Positions 32,244 through 39,057 of a stretch of 39,057 nt of DNA are shown here, one piece after another. The DNA is from Pleurotus djamor (lineage: Eukaryota; Basidiomycota; Agaricomycetes; Agaricales; Pleurotaceae). The stretch's first letter is position 1. The number at the start of each line of letters is the position of its first letter. Both the position numbers and the translations under genes were made by a program. The stretch spans positions 1-39,057 of the forward strand of contig JAPEVF010000204.1 in NCBI GenBank assembly GCA_029747585.1, in the 5' to 3' direction. The notes under the pieces were generated by a model. The model ran no database searches and was not told the DNA's origin. It saw only the letters and a list, made by a program, of their open reading frames with translations.

Positions 32244-33651
32244 ATGAAGAGGTGGTCGACGGCCATATATCTCACCAGGGTTGCGATTCTGGCCCTTTGC
32301 TTCAATGTCGTCATAGCACAAAACATATCAGACGAACGTCTATCGTTGGTTCGAGAGAGACTAGCAGAGGCAGCACAAAGGAGGTGAGTTTTAGAGCATT
32401 TCGGCCGCAAGAAATACTCGCTAAACTCCTCTGGTCTTAGCTGGGAGCTTGGAACACGCGCACAGACACTTCTGGAGTTTGACGCACCTGCGTGGTCCGT
32501 GTTCTCACGCAACGACCTCCCTCCACCACAACAAATCCCTTCATCTGAGCAGCCATCTCTGGCCCCTGTNCTACGAATAGCCCAGGATATCCTTGCAAAT
32601 CGCTCCGAACTCAATAACAATGCTGTTGGACCTCAGCCATACATGCCCGATGGTAGCGCAGCAGACCCGGCATCCAACGGAGTAGCCTTCTTGTTGGCGA
32701 ATTGGACTGGTCAGGGGGGAGGGGANTTACATTGGCGCGACGAGGGATCAACTCGACTTCCTGTATCAGAGAGTGCCAAAGACGGACGATGGNGCATTGT
32801 CCCATCGGGTGTCCGAAGTTCAATTATGGTGTGTCCATTTCTACCTCCATCACCANTGGCTCGTTAACACCGTGTGCAGGAGTGACTTCGTTTACATGGT
32901 CCCGCCGTTCCTCGCCTACTATGGCGTCTTGACGAGGAATCAGTCGCTTGTTGAGGAAGCCTACAACCAAATCAAGCTCTACCGACAGTATCTCCGTGAT
33001 ACAACTCAAGGCTCCACGAACCTCTGGAAACACGTTCTCCTTGGGACAGCTGGTAACGACGAAGGTCACTGGTCGACCGGAAACGCGTGGGCTGCAGCAG
33101 GCATGCTCCGCGTCCTTGCAACCATCCAAAATTCTGAATACGATAAGCGCCTCGCCTACATCCAGAAAGACTTGGCTCACTGGGTCCAAGAAATTCACGG
33201 CGCGATGTACTCCATCTTAAACACGACATCCAACATCTTCCCCAACTACCCAGATCGCCCCGTTGATTCAGAAGGCAACTTCAACGACGCGGCTGGCACG
33301 GCATTGCTTGCAGCTACTGTCTACAGGATTTCGTTATATTGGGGTGACCATTCCCATGTCCCCGTTGCGCTGAGAACTAGGGCGACGATCTATGAAGACC
33401 GAGGAAACCAAAGTCATATCGATGCGAATGGGTGGTTGACGCCTGTGGTTAACCCACATTCATATGGCGTCCAAGGTCAGCACAGCGCGGAGGGACAAGC
33501 GTTTGTTCTCTCAATGGAGGCAGCNTANAGAGACTGGGTGGCTGAAGGCTCTCAGGGAGCTAATTCCTCTCGACGGTCTGCCCGTGCTCTTGTCGGAAGT
33601 TCGATCTTCTTCCTTTTGGGCTTGCTTTCGGCGTTTGGCTTGTTGGTCTGA
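32244..33651 (+). CDS. GPI-anchored six-hairpin glycosidase, GH88/GH105-like
   Basis: Three exons: 32244-32383, 32441-32828 and 32880-33651; product about 432 aa once the N at 32727 is dropped; that extra base otherwise switches frame between NWTGQGGG and YIGATRDQLDFLYQRV. A signal peptide (MKRWSTAIYLTRVAILALCF, cleaved near VIA-Q) is followed by an (alpha/alpha)6-type domain: QLWSDFVYMVPPFLAYYGVL, where D178 lines up with the catalytic Asp of YteR-like GH105 enzymes (W-x-D motif), LWKHVLLG, DEGHWSTGNAWAAAGML, DAAGTALLAATVYRIS and VVNPHSYGVQG. The C-terminus GANSSRRSARALVG plus a hydrophobic end to LLV is a GPI signal, placing the enzyme on the plasma membrane or wall. GH88/GH105 enzymes remove unsaturated uronic acid from oligosaccharides left by pectin and rhamnogalacturonan lyases. 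Its own substrate is unproven. Confidence 0.85.
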
Positions 33652-33833
33652 AGAACGGACTCTTTCGCTTTGCTCATGGACTCTTGCTTATGGACTCTTG
33701 AATCTATGGTTATATCTACGTTTTGCTTTTAGCAGCCTGTTGTATTCGTTCGCACTCTCATGGTCGATGTTTTTTAAAGTTTATGGTGTAGCTGAGCGTA
33801 GTATTGTACACGTTAGCATCATGCATACTATCG

Positions 33834-33914
33834 TCGGGTATGGTGTAACGGCTAACATTGCCGCCTCTCATGAACATGGTCGCGGCAGCTCGGGGTTCGA
33901 TTCCCCGTACCCGA
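33834..33914 (+). tRNA. tRNA-Glu(CTC) with a 10 nt intron
   Basis: Acceptor TCGGGTA pairs with TACCCGA. The D-arm GTGTAACGGCTA is the Glu type, the anticodon stem is GCCGC/GCGGC, and the T-arm CGGGG-TTCGATT-CCCCG contains the B box. The loop reads C-T-CTC-A, giving anticodon CTC, then about 10 nt (TGAACATGGT) before the last loop base, at the usual 37/38 intron site. A T6 Pol III terminator follows at 33918-33923. Confidence 0.93.
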
Positions 33915-33917
33915 NTC

Positions 33918-33923
33918 TTTTTT
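33918..33923 (+). terminator. Pol III T-run terminator
   Basis: Six T a few bases after the tRNA-Glu 3' end. Confidence 0.75.
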
Positions 33924-34162
33924 GTTCCCTTCACCTTACCGTGTTAAATAAAGCAAGGGCACAGCGTTTCAGCTATGCAAGCTTCGTCGGTTTCATCGTC
34001 AGTTACATCTCCATCACAAGCATGGAAACAGGCCTTGGCGACTCATAAATACGTGGGCTGCAGAGCCCCGCGCGTTGCGTTCTCGTTCTCCCAACCACGG
34101 TGCTGGTCACTATCCCTTCGACGACGGCTGGTCCGATAAACAAATCTTGCTCGATTTCTTTG

Positions 34163-35105
34163 ATGCACAGTCATTCGTCTCGTGAGTGTTTGGTCCGCAA
34201 CTACAAATACCGTGAATCAGAAGCTTCAACTCACGCCGTAGTTCTAACTCCTCGCCGAGTTGTGGTACTTGGACTCACAGCGCTCATCCCTACGGTCAGT
34301 GCCGAGGAAGTGTGTGATACTCGGTAAGTACCTTCAACCCTTCTAGAATAACCAGACGACGCTCAGCGTACTCCTTCAGGTTCGGTGTCACGAAATGCCG
34401 AAGTCGAGAAACGCTCTACATCAAGTTGGGTATCGCCGCGGGTATTGGTGAGTTCCCAGCGCACACTAAACCGTACAGCACACGGGGTCATTAACATTAT
34501 TCTCAGTATTCCTCTGCTTTGTCGCTCTCCTGGTCTATTACCTAGTGAAACGCCGACGCAAACGGGAACTTGATGATTTGGTCTCTGGTATGGAGCCTAG
34601 CCAAATACAGGGGGCTCTCCCAACGACCTACCGATCCCCTCCTCCCGTTATCAACGTCATGGGCGAAGTCCCTTCCCCGGCCATCGCATGGCCACCTTAC
34701 AGTGCATCACCATATGGCTACGATCGTCACCCTTACCATGGTGGCGTTCCCAACTCGAACGGGAACAGGGGTTGGGCAGGGGACCAGCCGATGATGTTCG
34801 CAGGTCCAACAGGGACTCCGCACTATCCCAACAGTGCATATGGCGAGGCGCAGCATCAGCAGCCAAAAATAAATCCAGTTTCCCGGAGGAGATCAACCGA
34901 TGACATGAAGACACTATCTCCTCACGGTGAATATCCCTTCAAGGGCTACTCTTCTCAGGTAAGTGCCAGCATTACCCCACAGTCTCCGTTCCCGCTTGGA
35001 GGAGGAGTTTCTGGAATAGTTCGTGGGTACTCATCATAACCCCACCAGAATCCGCCCGCAGATAGCCCTTCTACTTCCTCGCACATCGCCAGGTCACCAG
35101 CATAG
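34163..35105 (+). CDS. Small type I membrane protein with a two-Cys ectodomain
   Basis: Five exons: 34163-34181, 34242-34323, 34380-34447, 34507-34958 and 35049-35105; product about 225 aa. The start MHSHSSLLTPRRVVVLGLTA gives a signal peptide ending near VSA; a very short ectodomain (EEVCDTRFGVTKC then RSRETLY) contains two Cys that may form a disulfide; then one TM (KLGIAAGIVFLCFVALLVYY) and the stop-transfer KRRRKRE. The cytoplasmic tail is about 160 aa, rich in Pro, Tyr, Gly and His. A strong donor (CAG|GTAAGT) after GYSSQ allows a last exon ending HIARSPA; reading through instead ends at 35039 with a longer GGGVSG tail, so both ends are possible. I do not know the family. Architecture resembles the A and B proteins, but it lacks their FRRSAVLLDD box and YGG terminus. 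Confidence 0.65.
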
Positions 35106-35364
35106 ACGAGGAGTAACGCAACTTGGATCTCACGGAGCTAGATACTGTTTACGAATGACCGTTCAAAGAAATGCCCCCGGGAAACTGCGAGGTGATCGTA
35201 TCACTTACGATTACTTCCCAGTACGTCTATTCATAACCACGGCAAGAAATTGAACAGAAATGGAATGGAATTTAAAAAACTACAGAACATGGATGAATAC
35301 AGATCGTGATACCAAAGTAACTAGATTACAACAACATCACAGACATAAATTTACGTGAAGGCGT

Positions 35365-38300
35365 CTAAGCCCACTGGCGAGGTCTATTCAAAGGAGGATG
35401 TTGGTCAAGAAAAAGATTGGGCGAATTGAGCAAAACGACGTACCCGAAGAAGTCTCCNTCTGCGATATGACGCATGGGAGTTCCCTTGGCATCCGCCGTC
35501 TCGAGGAAGACGCTGGGTAAGAAACAATGGTGATGAGGACCGATACAAGGAATATCATGCAAACATGGACCTACGAGTTACCCCACCAGGTTTGGATGTT
35601 GTTCAACCCGATCTCTCCATTGCGAGGGTACTGCAAGCAGAAGAAGATCAGGATGACAGCGATGGCGACTCCAGAGTCCAAGGCAGCGGAGAGGACGTAG
35701 TTGTACTTCGTCCACCAGGAGAAATGTCTACGACGGAGGACATATTGGAAGATGAAGCCAACGATGGCCCATGGGACGTAGTTGACGGCGCTGGCAGGAG
35801 GGATGAGACCAGTGCCGGAGAAGATGACGGGGAAGCTAGTACAACGTTAAAACGAAATACGAGGAAAGATAGAATAAAAAGAACGTACTTGACGTAGCGA
35901 ATCCAGCTGTTTGGCCACTTCAAGCTGATGAGCCAGGCAATGACGGGGCAGATGAAGCCGGCGAGGAAGAAGAAAGTGAGTGCATAGTAGATCTGACCCT
36001 TCGAGAATTGACGAGCGGGTCCAATGACACCCCAGATGATACTGGCGGTACCGAACACCTCGGTACTTGGGCAGATGAAACCGTCCTTCTGGTCGGGATC
36101 ACAGATGTTGGGAATGTTGGTGAACATCCAGGCCTGGACACCAAGTTGGACTGTACCGGCGATGACGGTGGCAAGGACTTGGGCCCAGAACATGTGACGG
36201 GGAGGAATCTTCATGTAGTGACCAAGCTTGAAGTCAGAAGTGAATTGGAGAGCTAGGAGAGGCCGTCAGTTATTGATAAAATGAAGATTGGCTACAAAAC
36301 ATACCTTGGGCCATGGTGATGTAACCCCAAGTCTTGAACATCATCATTGCGACAGGTCGGCCAGGAAGGGCGTAACCTATGATCAACTCGGTGATGACAT
36401 TGAGACCGACTTGTTGGTTGGTAATGGCCTGGATCATGCCGATGGGAATGACATAGGCGAAGGCTGGGATATATTCGTTCAGCTGCCATAGATGGATGGG
36501 GGAGTAAACGGGGCAACTCACAGATAACGAGCGCAAGGATGAAGTAACCGACGGGGAAAGCAGTCGGCCAACCAAGGATAACGGCGAGACCGAAACCAAA
36601 CATGGACACTNATCAAAAGGATTAAACATCCATGCNGTCGGGTGGGCGCGGCTCACTTACAGAAGATGATAGCATACCACCATTCGGGAACTTGAGGGTA
36701 CCTGGACATCAAACGGGCATGGATATCAGGTTGTTCACCGATAGAGCGCCTTGATTGTTTCCAGATTTGCTTGCGGAAGAACAGGAAGGCATGCGTGAGA
36801 GTNGANGTGATAGANGCGAACGACAGNCCNTAGGANATGGCGAAGGTCGTNGAGANGTAGAGGGGACTGTAGGCTTTGTANCCGTCTTCGTTGAANGTGG
36901 NNTCNTCATTGAGAATCCTNGAGACNTTGTANGTCTTGCCNAAGTGGTCGTATGAGCCACGNGATGAGATTCTATNACGGATNAAANGNTTANGAGTTGG
37001 GAAGATTTTAATTATNNGCNAGNCGATGAGACTCACGGCATGTACTTGCTATCCCAAGNGTTGGTGTACTGCGTGTCCNAAGGNTTAAGCGCGCNGTCCA
37101 NANAAGGGAATGCATTTGACTTACATAGAGCAGAGGCGTGAGGAACCCTGACGACAGAAATATCCCNNGTCAGCNTGNNCCACATGCACACGACGGGAAA
37201 AATCTCACAGAAGAAGAAGAAGAATCCGGCAGTGATGTTCGCCGCAGCCCACCATGGGGTGGCCAAAGGAGAGCCGATGTACGCTATCTGTGCCCAATCG
37301 AATGTGATCAAACTCATACCCATGCCATGGACGTAGCCGAACATCTGGTTGACNGGNACATTGTCCGGAGCGATCCAGCAGACCCACGANAAGTACGAGA
37401 GGGCCTGGAAGATNTATCCAGGGAAGANATACCAGACGAGCGAACCGATGAAAGCGTAAANGAAGAANCGTTCACGNGNAATACCNCCNCGGTTTCCGAT
37501 ACCAGCGTATGATTGGGCATGNAGNGTNTTGAANAGNGCGCAAGTGACGAGNTTGACAGGCCAAACTGTTNNAAATGAAGATCAGAANNANAAGTNGNCN
37601 NANGNAATGGAAANCTANNNNCTCATTGATGGAGGNTGGACGAGGAAGCGTCTAGCAATGCCACCNATGGAGAAACCAATGAGCTGTGTGGACATNACCA
37701 ACATCCATTGNTCTNNATCNCACNTTNNTTAGCNNGNNGTNAACNTGNACATNGCAACGAAGNCACTCACATCCGAAGTTNTAAATCTGGTTGTAGTAGA
37801 CCCTCTGCACAGCGACGATATCAGTCGCGTACGCAGANTGCCAACCNACAGTAGCCTNNCCNNCGAANAATTGAGANCANTTCTTCNTGCCAGCAGANTG
37901 ANNCNTACCATCATTGTGATAATCACCTGATNCAGGATCTTGTTAGTAAATGTGATCAGGGAAGNAANTGNCATATGGGACTAACATGCTCCTTGATAGT
38001 GAANGGACCAGGGTTCANAGANAGACCAAAGATTTTGACGTTGGGNACNANTTTAGCCCANGCTCGNCCNAGAGGGAANGACAGCAACTGNGCGACNACC
38101 TANACATNNNNAANATCNNCCNTTCAGCNCNNGANCGANGTNNACGANGNNNNGNNACTAACACCGGTNATGGTGACNGNGGGATACCGGAAGAAGAAGA
38201 ACTGGTTGAGACCCTGCNAGATTGGGGTATTAAGCTTCGATCANNNTCGACCATGAGGTGCAAAAAGNCTAACCGGAATGAGGATAGCCCAAATAATGCC

Positions 38301-38677
38301 AAGTGTCCACGAACGGATGGTGGAGACGGGAATATCTGGGTCATCGGTGTTGGCNACGGCAGAACGCACTTCGGGNTATGGGGAGTCATCCTCTACGANG
38401 TGGNGTTAGNGNTGNGTNATACGNGNAGGANGGTGGGAGTTNTGATGANGCTTACCCAAGACTCCAGCAATAGCTTCGTCTTTGTCGATNTTGGGGTCAT
38501 CGAACTCTGGGAGAGCAATGGCCTCTACCTCGCCTGTNNGTANTCAGTCAGCNANGNNGGGNNGGGGAGCCAAGAAATCCAGAGNACTTGGCTTCAGAGG
38601 ATGGTCTTACTGAGAGGGATGGTCTTCTCGGCGTCGGCAGAGCTGGCGCTATGCTTGTCATCCTGCANGTAGGACAT
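35365..38677 (-). CDS. OPT-family oligopeptide transporter (N-rich 5' half)
   Basis: The 3' exons splice cleanly: 36971-36661, 36608-36522, 36463-36305, 36252-35889, 35835-35575, 35512-35444 and 35383-35365, ending GDFFGPRQWA. Motifs seen, N- to C-terminal: EDDSPYPEVRSAV and [188 protein letters not shown] and VNYVPW. OPT proteins take up small peptides (or glutathione or siderophores) with protons across the plasma membrane; the substrate is not predictable. The ATG at 38677 opens [18 protein letters not shown]. Dense N runs at 36800-38600 hide the exon limits in the first half; the expected length is about 780-800 aa. Confidence 0.9.
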
Positions 38678-39057
38678 TGCTGGGGTGAAGTGGAAGCCTG
38701 GGGCCTAGCGAATCCAAGGCTTGGCTGGCTACTTGTATACCACCTGGATNNTCCCAAATTAAGAAATNGGANAGATTCAGATAAGGANATGGTGTGTCCT
38801 AGGGAAANTTCTTCCTCAAAACGGAGTTAACCCCAGTGAAAAGACCCACTGTTATCGCTTCGCCGGGAGGTTGGCAGACGAACAGGCACATGGACACGGC
38901 ACTGCTTCTCAAAATTATTCTCGTAACTTTTCATTGGGCGATGCGGGTCGCCCTCCACCGAGGCAACACGTGCAGCAAACCACTGTGAGGCCTCGTTTGA
39001 CCCGAATAGTTTCCGTCCTTCTAACCCGGGCGTCTGATCAAAGCGACCGAGCAGCGG
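38678..39057. other. 5' flank of the OPT transporter to the window edge
   Basis: Promoter side of the minus-strand transporter. N bases at 38750-38810, and no gene seen up to the edge. Confidence 0.45.

Noticed and set aside
1..39057. CRISPR arrays, transposases, reverse transcriptases, LTRs or viral genes
   Set aside because: None seen on either strand; the few repeats are short palindromes and one coding minisatellite.

Overview
The window is nuclear DNA of a filamentous basidiomycete, most likely an Agaricomycete. Genes are cut by many 44-65 bp introns with GTRNGY donors and CTNAY-like branch points. The two tRNA genes carry short introns after position 37, and the protein families are typical of mushroom-forming fungi: RTA1, Msb1/Mug8, DUF5648, an ULD-type ubiquitin-like protein, a CBM1-PL3 pectate lyase and an OPT transporter. 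There is no operon, CRISPR array or recognisable transposon. All gene models below were spliced by eye, keeping phase and family motifs consistent.

Layout: 1-2.2 kb, a 7-TM-like membrane protein (+). 2.8-4.4 kb, a Ser/Thr-rich single-pass protein (paralogue A, -). 4.9 kb, tRNA-Gly(GCC) (-). 5.35-6.7 kb, an ULD ubiquitin-like protein (-). 8.0-9.4 kb, an RTA1-like 7-TM protein (+). 10.5-11.8 kb, paralogue B of the single-pass family (-). 13.6-14.5 kb, a secreted DUF5648 repeat protein (+). 15.6-18.0 kb, a 17-exon PHO84-type phosphate transporter homologue (+). 18.3-21.6 kb, a tandem pair of F-box/LRR-like genes (-). 23.4-27.5 kb, an Msb1/Mug8 polarity protein of 1313 aa (+). 27.9-28.6 kb, nicotinamidase (-). 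29.2-30.9 kb, CBM1-linked PL3 pectate lyase (-). 32.2-33.65 kb, a GPI-anchored six-hairpin (GH88/GH105-like) hydrolase (+). 33.8 kb, tRNA-Glu(CTC) (+). 34.2-35.1 kb, a small type I membrane protein (+). 35.4-38.7 kb, an OPT oligopeptide transporter (-), with many N bases in its 5' half.

Links between genes: the pectate lyase and the six-hairpin hydrolase are transcribed away from a shared 1.4 kb spacer and could act one after the other on pectin. A lyase leaves unsaturated uronides, the kind of end that GH88/GH105 enzymes remove. The phosphate and peptide transporters and nicotinamidase fit saprotrophic nutrient uptake and salvage. The least described items are the A/B pair of single-pass proteins, which share a FRRSAVLLDD juxtamembrane box and a YGG C-terminus, and the phosphate transporter homologue whose TM7 substrate-binding Asp has become Asn. 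Several N bases sit beside homopolymer runs, and at least two behave as spurious inserted bases that break reading frames.
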